From Blastomussa wellsi (Eukaryota; Cnidaria; Anthozoa; Scleractinia; Plerogyridae): a stretch of DNA of 64,000 bases. The notes beneath the pieces are model-generated. The model did no database searches. It worked only from the letters and a program-made list of their open reading frames with translations, and was not told where the DNA came from. The position numbers were made by a program, and so were the translations under genes. The stretch covers positions 26,786,281-26,850,280 of the forward strand of contig OX393566.1 in the NCBI GenBank assembly GCA_947652115.1, read 5' to 3'. This document shows positions 14,301-29,900 of the stretch, piece by piece (position 1 is the first letter of the stretch; each line of letters opens with the position of its first letter).

Positions 14301-17300
14301 ATTTTTAAACATTATAACTGTCAGTAACTGTGTATTGCGCAGTGTAAAACTGTGATATTGATTGACACTAATACAAAAATCATTTACCAATTTTGTTTGT
14401 TTGTGTAGGTGTCAGCTGGAACAGTTGATAGTGCAAAGGGGGCATTAGAAGCTCTTCTTAAGCAGTGTAATGAACCACGGGCTGATGAGGTACATAAGCC
14501 ACTGTCCAAATGCCAGCTATAAGCAACTACATTTAGAGTGCACAAAAGTGGAACATTTGTTGCTCCAAAAAGAAAATCCACTTCCCCTCAGAAAGATTTT
14601 GTTTGGTTTGACCTCCCCCCTGTCCTCCCACCCTTGTTAATTCTCACTGGCATTGATTTTCTTATATCCCTTCCTTTCAAGTTTTAGTCTTTGAGAACAT
14701 GCATCCCTTGCCATCTCCAGTAACCCATTGTTGGTGTGTATGGATATTTTCTTGAACCACATAAAGCAACATTTGTTACTTTAATTTCAGGAGCCAAATA
14801 TTGCATCAGTTAGAGAGAGGGTGCTGCCATCAGTAACACAACATCTCGTCCGAGAGATTGTGTCACCAAATCAAACCATTAGACAACAGGTATAATCAAA
14901 ACTTATCAGAATAAACACTTAGCCTCAGTAATGCAGATTGTGTTGTTCTTATGAACAGGGTTGGTTCTGGAGTGACCAAAATATTTTAATATGCAATTTA
15001 AAGCGACCTGAGTTTGTAATCTGGATACATACCTGCCAACCCCCAGAGTACAAAATTCTGGAGATGTCTAGTACAAAAATCTGGAGACGTCCAGAAATCT
15101 TTGCATTTCCGATGAGAACAGCTCAAATAAGAGCACTAAATCCAACCAGGAGACCAGGAGATTTGATGATTAAATTGGAGACTCCTGGCAAAACTGGGTG
15201 AGTTGGCAGGTATGTGGATATCTTGATATTTGGACAGTTTTTGTGATCCACACACTTGAGAGAAAAAGATGAATATATAATTCGTGTGAATGTATGGATG
15301 AAAAGTAACAATTGAATCCTTTTTGTAGTACATGACTAAGTTGCCAGTAGCAATTACATTCATTTGGTTTTTTATTTCTTCTACAGTCTTGTACCTGTAT
15401 GTTTTTATTCACAGGCCCAATGTTCTGTATCTGTACTTGCAAAAATTTACAACTCATCAGTCCACAGCATCATGCTTCCCCACAAAGCAGTAAGTCTAAG
15501 TGGTTTTCACATAAAATCCTGGAAAATACTTGTCTTGCTCATTGTGTCTTGTTATCCATTATTGTTTCTGTTAAAAACCCCACCCACCCCACCTCAGCAC
15601 ATATTTCTCAGTGACTTGTGACTTTAGTGCAGGTTAGAAGTGGAGTGGGTCAGGATTCTCCCACAAGCAATGATTGATACATTTGTTGATAAAGTAATTA
15701 CCACATGCCTCATGTTGTTCCTCATTCTTCATTCCAAACGTAGTTATTTTTTAACTTTGCAATTAAATTTGATCCTTTGTAGATTTTGGAGGACTTGATT
15801 CCACCAAAGGTACGTCCCACAAAGTTGAAATAGTTTAATGGCAAGGTTTCCTGTCAGTACACTCTTGGTATTCTTATTATCATTATCATCTCTCTTTGTG
15901 TCAGTAGGCGTATTTAAGGCCACCTTGGTATTGTTTTCTAAGATATTCTTGTGAAAGTTGATTGTGACAGTTTTATTTCTCCTTAGAAACATCTGCTCCG
16001 CCACCAACCAGTGGATACACAGATTGCATTAATGGTATGTTGACCAGCTGAGAATAGGCCTTTTCCAGCTAATGGCCGCATGGCACAAAGTCCGTCTTGT
16101 TGGATGAAAGGCTATTCACTGGCAATTTAAAACAACAAAAGTCAAGCTTGACTGGTTGAAATTATGTTTTGGATGCCCTAGGTTGCAGCTTGCCCTCAAG
16201 AAAGGCTGGTATAATTCTACCATTTGACTGTTAGTGCAAAGGGTCCATTCCGTATGAGGCAAGGAAAGAAGCATTTTTCATTTTGTATACCGGGTAATTT
16301 ATATGTTACCATGCTTTTTTTCTGTTGTTAGGATGGTAACACATTCTGTACGACTTTAAATCCTCGGTTATTTACCATGGATCTGGCAGTCATGGAACAC
16401 AAAGTTTTCTTTCATGAGGTATGAACATACGCGTAATATCATCTTGTGAACTCTAGTTCTGTAGCAAAATGGTTAAGAAAAACAATCAGTAAACACTAAT
16501 AATTGAAGGAATGTGATGTAGTAGAAAAATACCCTGTGTCACTGAAAAGAGGTTTGGTAATGTGATAGCCCATTCGCACAAGTTGCTTTCCTGCATGGAC
16601 ACGATATGCGTGAGACTTGGATTGTGGCCACTTCCAGAAATGAGATGAATATAAATGCAGAACAAAAGGCAAAGCATGGTAGAGATGGGAAAATAATCTC
16701 AAAGGAATCGCTTTTGGAATGACATTTGGCGTTATATTTGATTTCAGCTCCTTTCCTTATGTGAAGCAGATGACTCGCAACTTCTTAAGTTGCCATGCTA
16801 TAAAACAGTCCAGTCACTAACACCTCTCAGGAAGAGTGCTCTTAGTAAGTAAAACCCATATGGACCTTATGCTTGGTTAATAAGATTTTTTTGTTCTGGA
16901 CTGGCAGGATGATGAATTATTCCTAACTGGTTTGGCTATATCTTCGTCTTTCAATTTCATATGCAAGACTTTATTTACGTGTCAAGCAAGTCTACCGAGG
17001 GTAGAAACCCTCTACTAATAGGGGACACCTAAAATAGATAACTACAAACATTGAATTTTATTCTAGATGCCCTGACTGCATGCCACTACATTGCTCAAGC
17101 GAAGGACAAGATCTTAAATGTGTTGTACAAGGTAACTCAGACTATTACTATAAATACTACAGAATGATGTACTTGGTTTTATTATTGTGTCAACTAAACT
17201 TACTAATTTCTCCTCTCTTTACAGGCTTTGAATTCTCCCACAACAGAAATACAGGAGGCTGCCAAGGAATGTATGAAAAAGGTACTGTAGTTGGTCGGTC

Positions 17301-20300
17301 GGTCGGTCTTTCAGTCAATCGGTTGGTCAGTCAGTTGGCCGGTCGGTCAGTCTGGAATGAAATAAAACGTTCACTTCTTTATCTCAATCTTTTTTATTTT
17401 GATTAGTTCATGGCAGGAACTCAAGTTGACATGGAACAAGTTCATATGAGTATCAGACCTTTGTTACTCAAGTTAGGAGACTACAGAAGTCTAAACTTGC
17501 AGCTCATCCAGGTCAGTCATCTGACATGGCGTTCGTGCAAAAACATTACGTGACTGTTTTCTTGATTCAATCTGTTTTTCATCTCAAGTACTGTGTATAT
17601 AATTATTGTTGCCTGACTGATTTGTGTTGCAGAGGTTGTCTCACCTGATGGAGCTCTTTCCTGGCAGTTTTAATGAGAAACTTTGTGAACAGCTGCTGGT
17701 AGGTTTGCGGTAGCCTGCTCTGCAGACGAACTAACCCTCTTTAGCTAGGGATAGATTATGCAGGCTAGTTTTCAGTGGCAGTTATTAAAATTAACTTTTG
17801 TGGCAAAGAGAAGGTGGAGAAGATCCTTTCGTCATCTCTCCTACTCCACGATCCTCGACAAAACGGTTTGGACACTTCACTCTTTGAACAAAAATGGGCA
17901 TTGCTCGACTTCCCAATCCCCACCTCCAGTGCATTGTTGATTTCTATTCACCCAGTCGTGCCATAATAATTATCTCAACATTGCTTTTGGGTGGAGGATG
18001 TTGTGAAACTTTGTGAAAATTGATTAATGACTTATCTGTGCACTCAAAAGGACTTGTCAACATACAAGTTTCCCAAGGACTTTTGTCCAAGATTGCAGAC
18101 CTGTTGTTGCTTGCATGAAGTTTACCCACTGAGCTGTAAGTGTGTAAAGTTTGTATTACATTTTATGGCTTTCTTTGTTAGGCACACTTAAAGAAGTGGA
18201 TGGATGTGATCACAGCTGGTACTACTCAGTCACAGCAGGCTGCAGGGAAAACTAACCACTCTCCAGAAGATGTGAGTGACTTAACATGAAACATAAATAG
18301 CTACTCTCTTGGCAGGCTCTCATGTCTCGTTTAACTTGCTCTAAACTTTTTACTTTTGCCAGTTTGCTCAGGAGTTGAAGATCTGTGCATCAATCATCAA
18401 CATGTTTTACTTGATTCCTGCGGCATCCTCAAAACTGATTGAACCACTTGTTACTTTGGTGCTCAAGGCAGAAAAAGCTCTCCTGATGGAGGTAACCAAG
18501 GAATAATTATATAAATATTTAATATTTATCAATACAGACACTCATAACAATGGTAGTGACAAACATGAAATATGGCATCTATGATATTGGTGATATACAC
18601 CTTATTCCAAAATGGCTACCATTTTATACTATTCTATTCTTTTCAAATTAGCCCTTGGCGCCTCGATTTTGAGCTCAAAAATCAAAAGAATATTTTATCT
18701 TGAATGAGGCCACAAGGGCCAATTTGCATGTGCATAAATCAGTGGCCATTTTGGAATAAGGTGTATACATTGATGATACATGCATTTGTAGGAACAGGAT
18801 GTGGAAAATAAGTGCACGTATCACAAAACATTCTTCTTTTGCTCTGCAGCAGATTGTATAAAGCCTTGCCAATATTAAGTAACTGTGTAAATGGCAATTT
18901 CCTGGCAATTTGTTTCAGATTGGAAGTCCTTTAAGACAGCCACTGCTGAAGTTCCTGATTCGTTATCCTACTCAGACAGTGGACTATTTCCTGCTGCAGC
19001 TTGCAGGCTCTCAAATGAACCGCCTGCTGATGGTGAGTGAAAACAGCAAACTTGTGTTAAAGCCAGTGTCTTGTCTTGACTTATTCCCTTTGTGTGGTTT
19101 ATTTCACGGAACAGCTTGATACGTCAAACTCAGTGTTAAGAACAAACTTTAATTTTGAACAGAAATGTCTGGTTTTCATTTCACAACTCTATCCAAAGAC
19201 CTCAGTCTGAAATCACCCAGCTGCCCATACAGACTCTGGCTATTACATTATCTTAATTTTGCAATGTAACAATGTTATGTTACAGTTAAATTTAATTGAT
19301 GTTCAAGTTATATTATTCTACTACACCGCTCATGTCGCCTAACAATGTAATAACGCATTATTTTGTATTCTATTTCTTTCTGAAGTACATCCTAAGCCAG
19401 GATGACTCCAAACCTTTGAGGCAAACATTAGAGGCACACTCCTTGAAACTCGTGAACAGTACATTCAGCATTCCACAGGTAAAGGTGATTGAATAAAGTA
19501 AATTAATGCAGTTATTTTCCATTTCTGTCTGTACGGTATGTGTGACTAAATGGCGTGAATGGTACACTGGAAAACAAATGAAGAGTTTCATAAGAATAAA
19601 ACCTTCTGAGCTCTCAGGCTTCAAAATTCTTATTTTTCTTTTTCTCTAAAACAAGATTTATCGTGTTCTTGAGCAACCATTTGCAAGCATTGCACTCATT
19701 ACTTCTTCATATTGTTTTTGTTATTTAGCCTCCTGAAGACCAAATACCAGCCATGCAGAAAAAAATGGAGTTACAGAATCAAGGAATCCAGATCATCAGG
19801 TTGGCATGCTCTAAATTTTGCTTTACATACATGGTCATTACCGGTACATACAAGCACATTTGTTCGACTAATCTTTTTGCATTATTTCAACAGATTATTA
19901 GTAAAGTTTAATGATTCCTGGCTTCCAGAGCACCCTGTCTTGGTAAGAAATTGATTTTCAGACTGCCACAATGCTGTAGGTTTTGACCTTATAATATAAA
20001 GAAACGATCGTGAATTAAATCACGTGCCGACATCTTCATTGATCACTGTACAGTACACTAGTTAGTAGAGTGTAAAACTTGTAGCCAAGTTGGAAGAGGA
20101 CGGACTACAAGAAAGGACATAATCTTGAACATCTCTGATCTAAATTCAACACGAGTAATAATCTTTACGTTGAAAAAGGTTGTTGTTGTTTAAACGATAA
20201 CTCCTTAATTACTAATCTTTACGTTTTCGACAGACTTCACCTTTGCAGGCGTTTTGTTAAGCTTTAGCTGTAGCTTAAAATACGGGGTAGCACAATTGAG

Positions 20301-23300
20301 CAAAAATAGTCAGTATCGTTATGAAATGTTTGAATCTTTGGCAAGGACAAACGTGAGATGAACGAAACTTGCAAACGCCCACGTCTGCCATGTTGGTTGT
20401 TTTTGCGAGTTCTTTTGGCGAACGGACGTGCCTATGTAAATTGGGCTGGATGTTGACTAAAAATTTTCGCATTTTCTTTATAAGCAAGACACAAAAGAAT
20501 TAAAATTCTTACGGTATTTTATCCTTAATTTGGGCGAAAAATAGTTGTAAAATTGCGACTGAAGAGGAATTTTTAGTCGCAAAAGGGAAAAATTTAGTCG
20601 CAAATGCGACCGTATCAGTCGCAATTTCAAGCCCTGCCATCGTGAGTCATTGTCACGTCCTAATGGGTTTTTGTCATTAATTTGTCGAGAGCTGATATAC
20701 AAAATGAAAACATGAATTTCCTTTGATCTGTGTGTGAGTTAGCTTCTCAAAATAATAGCGATAAAGCAGATAACAAGGACCCTGTACTCTGTTAAATTTA
20801 TTTGTACTTTGTTAAGTAGAACATTTGTTTGCTTTGTTATGCTAGATTGGCCATTTAAGACGTATCTGGGTGTCAAGTAATTTCCAAGATAAGCTCAAGA
20901 AGGTATTAAATAAAAATTCTCTTAATTTAAGTGCCAATGTATTTAGCACTGCTGTGCTGATTAAGGGCACTGTAAGCAAATAAGGAAATCCCAACTGGCC
21001 GCGGCAGGAGACAGGCAGACAAGTTTACAAGGCATGAAGGAGTTGAATTCGGGACCAAACACAAATCCATCCAGTGGCAGGGGGGAGGATTTCAATGCTA
21101 CATCCCTGATGAACAATGATGTTATCATCTAAACTAATCTGTTGCATTTCAGGATGGTACTCCTATCCATCGTTGGAGAGAACCAAAACTTCTTGCCAAG
21201 TGCTTACTGAACTATATCAAGTAAGTTAATGAAGATGTGTGTTGCCATGGCTTCAGCATGGAACTCTACTTCATTGTTGGAAAGAGAATTCTTGCTACTT
21301 GAATCGATGTCCACATGTATGAAAAGTGTGTGAATTCTTGCAAAACGCGTCAACGTTACGGTACAACAAGTGTTTGGTAATCAGAATCAGCATTTCGAGT
21401 TTGTAACTGTAAACGTAAGGCTAAATGCTCAAGAGTCATTTTTGGTTGATTCTGTTTAAACAAATGTTGCTTCTGTCCTCCACTGTAGGCACCGCCCATC
21501 TGAAGTGGAATTACTGTTCCAGTTACTCCGTGTGTTCACCATCCGCCATGTGCCTGACTTTCATTTCCTGAGGAAGTTTTTAGATGAAACAGTCGCCAAG
21601 GTAGCAGTGAAGAATACATCACAGAGCTAAGAGGAGATAAGATCGATAGCTTTAAGTTTTTTCCCAACGAGGGATAGTACCCGGCTCAATATCTCGAGTT
21701 GGACAGGAAGCTGTACATGGCCTGTCTTCACCCAAGAGGGGGGGAAATGGCTAGAAGCAATTTGTTTGATCAATATAAAAACCAGAGTAAAACTATAGTT
21801 GATAAACCTGTTTTACTTTTTCAGGAGTCTGGATAGTAGTTTATTCACGCCACTGTTAAGTATAACATTATTTTCCTCAGGGTTACTCAGTGGAGCAAAA
21901 GAGAGCGGTGTTCTTCAAATTTGTGGAGCTGTTCCATGATCAGAATTTTCCACAAGAACTCAAAGCCAAGGTATGCTCTATCAGGAACTTACCTTGTAAA
22001 AGAACATTTTAAAGAGTTGTATTTATAATTGTAATAGCAATAATGTTACAGCACACTGCAACAATTTCTTTGTAATGCTACGCATCTCGTTACTGTCTTG
22101 ATGAATGTGTGTTGTTTCTTCAGGCCCTGCAGTATGTGCGGATATTTTTGTATCGCTACACTTGTTATTGTATTGATGCATGTGTTTTGTTCCTCAGGCC
22201 CTGCAGTATGTGCTAATTCCCATGTTTCAAGTGTCGTTTGAGCGTGGTGAGGGTGATAACTTGATAGGTGGACCACCCAGCCCTGAACAGGACAGCAATG
22301 AAAATGTAGTCAGTGTCTTTGTTTGCAAGGTTGTGGATCCAGATAAACCATTTGGAACATCCGTAAGTTGCATGTTTTTGCCTTATGACTATCAAATCAT
22401 GGGTGTTTTCCTTGCTAGTCATAGTTACTTGCTCTTCTGTGACAGCGTGACAGTCCAATAGCGTAACAATGTGACAGCCTGAGAGTGGAACAGTGTGACA
22501 ATTGGATAGTGTGACAGTGGGGCATCATAAAGTTTTGATATTTTTCATACCTTACTGGAGACATTTCAAGTCTTGACAAGTTTAATTCTCTTTGTGATTT
22601 CAGGATGCTGTGCGAATTCTGTTGTTACAGTTTTCAGCTTTGCTTGTGGAGCATGCGTCACAGCATATCCATGATGCTGCTAATAAGTAAGTTTGACCAT
22701 TTCTAGAAATCTCCAGTTGCATGATCTGGCTCGTGAATTTGTTATTCGTAGTAAATAAACGCTAGAAAGTAATGTTCTTTAACAACCAGCTGTTGTAGCT
22801 ATTGGTGTTGTTGTTCAATTCTACACATTTGTGCTGTTATTTTCCCTTCTGTCCAGGCGGCAAGGCGTCAAGTTGCGTCGTCTTATGACATTTGCGTGGC
22901 CGTGTTTGTTACCAAAACAGTGTGTGGTAAGATTATTATAATCAAGTGGATACCTCTTTGCTACTGATCTGGCAAATCTGTTCATAATTTGGTTTAGCGC
23001 TAGTAGTGCTAATTCAAATACTTACTAGCTACTTCGTGCTTAGGTAGCACATGAGGCCATCAGCAACGAATACCTGTGCTTAGCTTTCTATCAGAGTTTA
23101 GGGCTTCTACTATAATTTTCCATCAACAGTGACTGTTGTGACTGTTATTGATTTTTGATCTACTGTTGAGTTGTTGACAATTCATGCAGCGTTCTATAAT
23201 GTTCATCACTGTCTATAGGACCCATCAACCAAGTACCACGGCCACTTATTGCTTGCCCACATTATAGCAAAGTTTGCAATCCACAAGAGAATCGTCTTAC

Positions 23301-23944
23301 AGGTACAAAACTCGGTAGTGCAGTGCACTGCAGTGTTGTGTTGTGTTGTGTTGTGACTATCCTCATTACAGAGGCACTTCTATAATCTGAAGGGAACTTT
23401 TAGGCTATTTACGACGCGGATGCCGCTGCATACAAGCTACACATGGTCCTGTAACTCTCATAACATCTGTCCTTGAAACCGTAGTCACTGTGACCAGTCA
23501 TTGACAAGTTATTGAGCTTTTTTCTGGGTGACCTTTGTTTTGTTATATATTAAAAACATTTTTTTCAAGCGTACATCAGAAAAAAAGAAATTTTATGATA
23601 CCATTCACATGTGGTAAGACATTATCACAATGTGCTTACTTATTATTTCAAATCTTACGGTCCTTGTTCCATTAGGTATTCCACAGCTTGCTGAAGGCGC
23701 ATGCAGTTGAGGCTCGTGGTGTTGTCAGGCAGGCTCTGGACATTCTTACACCTGCCATGCCAGCAAGAATGGAAGATGGAAACGTAAGCTTTAATTAGTC
23801 TATCTTGTGTTCATTTTTACCATTAAAGTTATTATCATGCTTTATTTGACCAGGCTACGGTTGTTCAAAGTGTGGATAACGATATCCACTGGATAAATCA
23901 CTATCCAGTGGATAGTGGAGTTTGTTTTGCCAACACTTATCCAC

Positions 23945-23980
<36 letters not shown>

Positions 23981-26900
23981 TCTTTGAACAACCGGGGCCA
24001 GAAGTGTAGTTTGAAATGTCTTGCTTTTTTGTTATTTTGTGAAACTATATACATGTGTTCCTTTCAGGCAAAGCTCACTCACTGGACAAAGAAAATCATC
24101 GTGGAAGAAGGACACACTGTGGCACAGCTGGTTCACATGCTGTATGTTACACTGTTTGTACTTAAAAAAATAACACTCAGTACTCCAACACATCTTACAA
24201 CAAAGCACTAGTTTAACGCCTGATGGTTAGCACTCTGGACTCCGGATCGGACGGTCAGGGTTTGAGCCCTGGCCGGGGTACTGTGTTGTGTTCTTGGGCA
24301 AGACACGTTACTCTCACAGTGCCTCTCTTCACCCAGGTGTATACATGGGTACCGGCGAATTCACTGCTGGGGGTAACCCTGCGATGGACTAGCATCCCAT
24401 CCAGGGGGGAGTAGAAATACTCTCTGTCGCTTCATGCTACAGAAACCGGGATAAGCTCCGGCCTTATGGGCCACTTGCCTCGTATGCAGACTTAACCTTA
24501 CCATTTTAACGCCTGGAAGAAAGCGAGCAGTTTACCAGCACGCAGGATCCTTAGTGAGCTGTCAATTTCCAGCTACGTTGCTAAGTAACATGACACATGC
24601 TTAATGACGCAGTGATAACGTGACCCTGATAACTGTTACATTGTACTTCTTAGAACTCGTGCTGTTTTTTATTGGAGAACAAAACTCAGAAGCTCTATAA
24701 AAATTGACAAAAACATACTTCACTTGTCCCTACACAGTTCTGTAGTTCTATGATTTGGTAAATTGTCGCATTGTTTGGAATTTCAACAGGACGTTATTGG
24801 TTCGCCACTATCGAGTGTATTATCCAGTAAGAATTCATCTGATTCAACACATGGTTAGTGCCATGCAAAGACTTGGATTCACTGCTAATGTAAGTAGTTA
24901 ACATCTAGTTTCATGTTTACTTTGCAATGTGTTCCTTTTTGTAACTTTGAAAAATAAAACAATCTTCAAAGTTGGAAGGTTGATCTGCATGCAGTAGATG
25001 TAAATATTCCGAATTGTTTTAATTTAGGCTTCAATTGAACACCGCAAGCTTGCTGTGGACCTGGCTGAAGTGATTTTGAAATGGGAACTGCAAAGAATCA
25101 AGGACGATCAAGAACAAACAACGACAACTTCAGAGGTAAGGAATCTTAAGTGCAATATCAGCGACTGGGATGGGGTACATTGGGTGTGCTTGTCGTGACA
25201 TTTACATTTGAAGTAACAGTCGTTTGGTCTAGATTCAATGTTTTTTATAGTGCATACAGTAAGGTATATTTCAGCGAACGAGAAGAAGCTTTAATCAGTA
25301 GCAACAGCTGTAGCAAATATTTATTCATCAAATTAAAGAAGACTGATCATTAAGAACTTTTGAGTAATGTGGCTAACTTTGTGGCATTTTATGAATTTTT
25401 CTTTCCCAGCAGGCGGAACCATCCACCCCCACCACTGTGACTGCATCACAAGTAAGTACTTTAAGCAAAAAACTATTTGCTCTTTCACAGTGCTCGACAC
25501 TAACTTTTCAGATTACCAGCCTCGTGGCTAGTGACAACGTAGATGTTACAAGTAAAAAAAATTTTTACTGGCCCAGCGTTGGTGTTGGCTAGGTCCGATA
25601 ACAGTTGATCCCTAGCAAGACTTGCAAGCACAAAGCAAGCGACTTTCTTTGAACACATAATGTTGGTAATTGCATTGTTCTGAAATCAGTTCCAATAATA
25701 AAACAATTTTTGTGGAACATAGTCTGGTAGCATGAAATGCCCATGATGAAATTCTGATCTTCAGTTTCCGAGGAAAGGTGTTTGTTTGTCTTGCTCAAGG
25801 GAGACAGAAACTGCTTCGGCCAATTTCATTTTGTATACTAGATAGCCAAAGTGGCTAGTGGAAATCGAAAACCTACTAACCAAAACTAAATTTTTACTAG
25901 TCTGTGGCTAGTTGGCTACCGTTAGTGTCGAGCCCTGATTTCAGTCATAAACGTTCGTAAAGCTGTTTAACGCTTGTAATGTGTGAGTTCCTTAAAACTC
26001 AAGGACTGTCGGTTGAGTTCTCAAAAGCTAGCAAATGCGTTTAAGCTACAACTTTGAAAACGTCAGAAATTTGTGGGCTAAGTTCCTTGCCTTTATAAAG
26101 CCAACACAGTAGACGTATTCAGCATTGGTTTCCTTTGGTTATCTTCAGATTGGAAGTGTTAAGCGGCCGTCTGAGGACTCTGCCACGCCAGAAACAAAAA
26201 GAACAAGGTCGATGTCTCAGGTTAGTAATTGCTTGGTTTTCGTGTAAATACCTTAATGATGGTTACAATGAATCGGTTCGTCGGCCGGTCGGTCGGTCGG
26301 CCGGTCGGTCGGTCTGGCCGTCAATCAACAGCTCTTGAAAGTAACCATTCGGCAATAAATTATAAAAAAAAATTATTGGTGTTTCATTTCTTGAGTAAAG
26401 CAATGTGTGAAATAATCAACAGTTATCCACATACACTCTTTTTTTTTGCAAGAATATTGTTTTTCCGGCCCAGGCTGAATATTCCTATTTTTCTGCCGAT
26501 TTTAGGCTAAAAATATTCTTATGAATATTCTTAGATTAAGAATTTACAGTTTAGTTCATGTCTTTTGTGCTGCATACCTTACATATGTATTACAGTACCA
26601 TTCATCGACCGGTCCTTAGCATTGACCAATGGCTATAGTGCAGGCTTTTGTCGTTTTATTGGCTAGTTTTTCCGTTTAGAGAAAGAAAATTGTATTGTAT
26701 TTGCACATTTTCAACACAAAATTATATTCTTTCCAAAATCTCAGCCTTGGGTTTATTCTTAAAATATTCTTAAAATGTCAGAAATTTCATCCTCGATGTT
26801 TTTATAAAATATATTCTTATAAAAAAGAAAGAGTGTAATTATGTTGGTGTTGATTGTATACAGGGCACTGCCTCTCGGGTAGCAGTTCAAGAAAGTCAGA

Positions 26901-29900
26901 TTAAATCCCCGCTGGAGAAGCACCATGCTGATGCTGTCGTCAACTTTTTACTCAGAATTGCTTGTCAGGTAAACAAAGCTTAATTTAACATTATTGTTAT
27001 ACATGTATGTATGGCATCCAATTGTTACAAACCTGTGGGTGTGCTGAATGGATTGCGTTACATTTTAGGTGAACGAACCATCCACTACTATGGGATCACC
27101 TGGTGAAACTCTGTCACGCCGCTGTGTGGCGCTACTGAAGACTGCACTCAGACCAGATGTATGGCCAGGTGAGCGTTTAATGAGTACTGACTTAGCCTGC
27201 GAACAGGTCCCTAGTGGGGAACATTCGGCGAAGAAGCGAGGCCAGCGTGGAGAGCCTGTTTGCAGACGCGTACTGACTAGGGGAGGAGTAAGTTTGCACC
27301 AGGAGGGGAAGGGAGGGGAGAGATAAGGAGGAGTTTGCTGATAATGAATACAAGGTAAACGCAAACGTAAAGTAAAGCCAAGCGCAGTAATTCAGTAGCT
27401 TTTATTATGGTTCTATTTTAGGTACTGATTTGCGAGTTGGGTGGCTGGATAAGATTCTGGTTACAGTGGTAAGTACTGTATCTCGTTATGTGTGCAGGGT
27501 TTACGTATATCACTTTTATTTTTCCTTTTCGGTCACATGCAAATTAATGCTTCAAATTCTCTTAGGATCAGACGCCAGCCGCCAACTATGCCAATGTGTG
27601 CACGGCGATTGAGATATTAACGTACCTTCTGTCAGTTCTGGTAAGCAGCACAGTTATATGGTGTACCTGCCTTTCTATTTCACAGTTTCAGATGTTACAA
27701 CGTTAGAGTAAAAACCGCGTGATTTCTTGGTTTTCAGCCTCAGCAAACCATCTTAACTTTGTTTAAACCTCTTCAACGAGGCATCGCCACCTGTATGACG
27801 TGCCAAAACACCAAGGTACTATGCTAGTCTTAAATGTAGATATTACTACATTGTACAGGATTAAACCCAGCTACTTTTTTGATTTGACTTAATATTTGAA
27901 AGAATTATGCGCTTATCAGTGAAGACACTTTTTGATGCCTATTGTAAAGAGCGTGCTTCTCACAAGCGTTCAGTCATGGACATGTTATATATAATTTTAT
28001 TAATAACTAGCTATGGTATATTGTATTTCCTGAGTTCTGATTGGTTTAGAGGCAATGATTGACCTACAAATATGGTAGATGCATGCATAAAAGCATGCAT
28101 TTTTCACAATGTTTGTACAATATTTTTGGGGCGTTTTTAATAATACAATTGTTCCACTCGCTCTTGTTGGATATGAGATGGTTGTAGCCAACACGTCGCT
28201 ACGCGCCTCGTTGGCTATCTACCATCTCATATCCAACATGTGCTCGTAGAATAATTGTTAAATGTACGAGTACTAGACAATGTACTAAACTCTATATCCA
28301 ATCTAAATGTTTTCTATGTTTGGTGTTTTTCTTCAGGTAATCCGTGCTATTCACACACTCCTGGCCAGACTGATGACTCTGTTTCCACTGGAATCAGGTA
28401 TTCGAAGCAATTTAATGTGGAATTCGTAGTTTTGAGTTTCCCATAATTGACCAATCAGGACATTCTACATATATTTTCTTCTCACCAAACTTTGCGCAGG
28501 AAAAAGTCTGGCGTGCCACGTCACCCGATTGGCTGAGCTGATAGTAACTTTTCTCTGATTGGTTCAAGCGATCGCCACGTGCGTCAGTCTTTTGTTTCCA
28601 CCAACTAATTTTTCCACCGCCATTGTTGTCAATTGGTTGCTATTCAATTGGTCATTTCAAGCCTTTTCCTAAATTACTGTAACTGTCTCTGTTTGTAGCA
28701 ACAGCAACTTCAAAGTATGATGAATTAGAAACTTTGTACGGGAACATTGGAAAAGTGATATATGATGGGCTCATTAACTACGAAAGGTATTTTATCTTAC
28801 TTCTTACAAATAAGCATTCATCTTGTGGGGCTGGGTTTGTGTTCTTCATTTAATCTTCATATTGTGTACTCCTTAGGTCTGCCAATGGAGCAACGTCTAT
28901 CTTCTATGGTCCTCTGATGATGTTAAAGGCAGCCTGCATGCACAATCCCTCGTACATTGACAGGTAACGTAGCGTTGTTTTATTGAAACAATTTTACATA
29001 ATCAAACGAGTCGTGAGTTTTGTCCAACGTTACCACAGTCAACTAACTGGAGAACTAAACAATATTATTTTGGCTACTTTCCACATAAATTTCACTTTGC
29101 ACCAAATGCATAATCATATCATAATCGTGCTCTCTTAGGTTAATGAATCCGTTCTTCAAGGCGTTACAAAGAATGCACAAAGATCATATAAATGCTGTTC
29201 TTGGAGAAAGCACAGGTTTGGATACACTACAAGATTCCATTCTGAAAATATAATTCAATTTTATCTGCAGTGATGGGCTTTGTCCTTTGCAGATTACTCG
29301 ATTAGATTTGATTATTAGAAGGATATTGAGCTAATACAAGTTCCGCTTTTGCTGTTGTGTTCTTTTCTTCAGGCGCCAGTGACATGTTGATTCTCTGTTT
29401 GGAGTTAATCCGTGGTCGGCTTGGAGTAATGAGCGCTGAGATCAGAAAACTTTTCTTCATCATCCTCACAACACTTATTGAAAAATCACCCGTGAGTATA
29501 AAATCACTTTTTTCGCCAGGACTAATTTTGATAACTTTCTCTAGGCTTTTCGATGTCACGAAAAGGAGCAGTACGCAGTTGAAGAATAGCAAAGTACTTT
29601 ACAGTGTGTGGTTTCATAGCTCAGTTGGTAGAGCATCGTCCCGATGTTCGCGGAGGTCACGGGTTCGAATCCCGCTGAAGCCCTGATTTTTTTCGGCTTC
29701 TTTAATTAAAATATATAACCGTGTTCGATAGACGTAGTTCTCTCTAATTACCCGCTATTTTCCAGGACTCAAAACTTCTTCGAGCCATAACCAAGATTGT
29801 GGAGGACTGGATTAAAACCAAAATGGTGAGCTTACAAGCTAACACTGCACAGTATTAAACCTTGTGAAATGTTTACTTACACTCTATGACTTGCTTTAGA

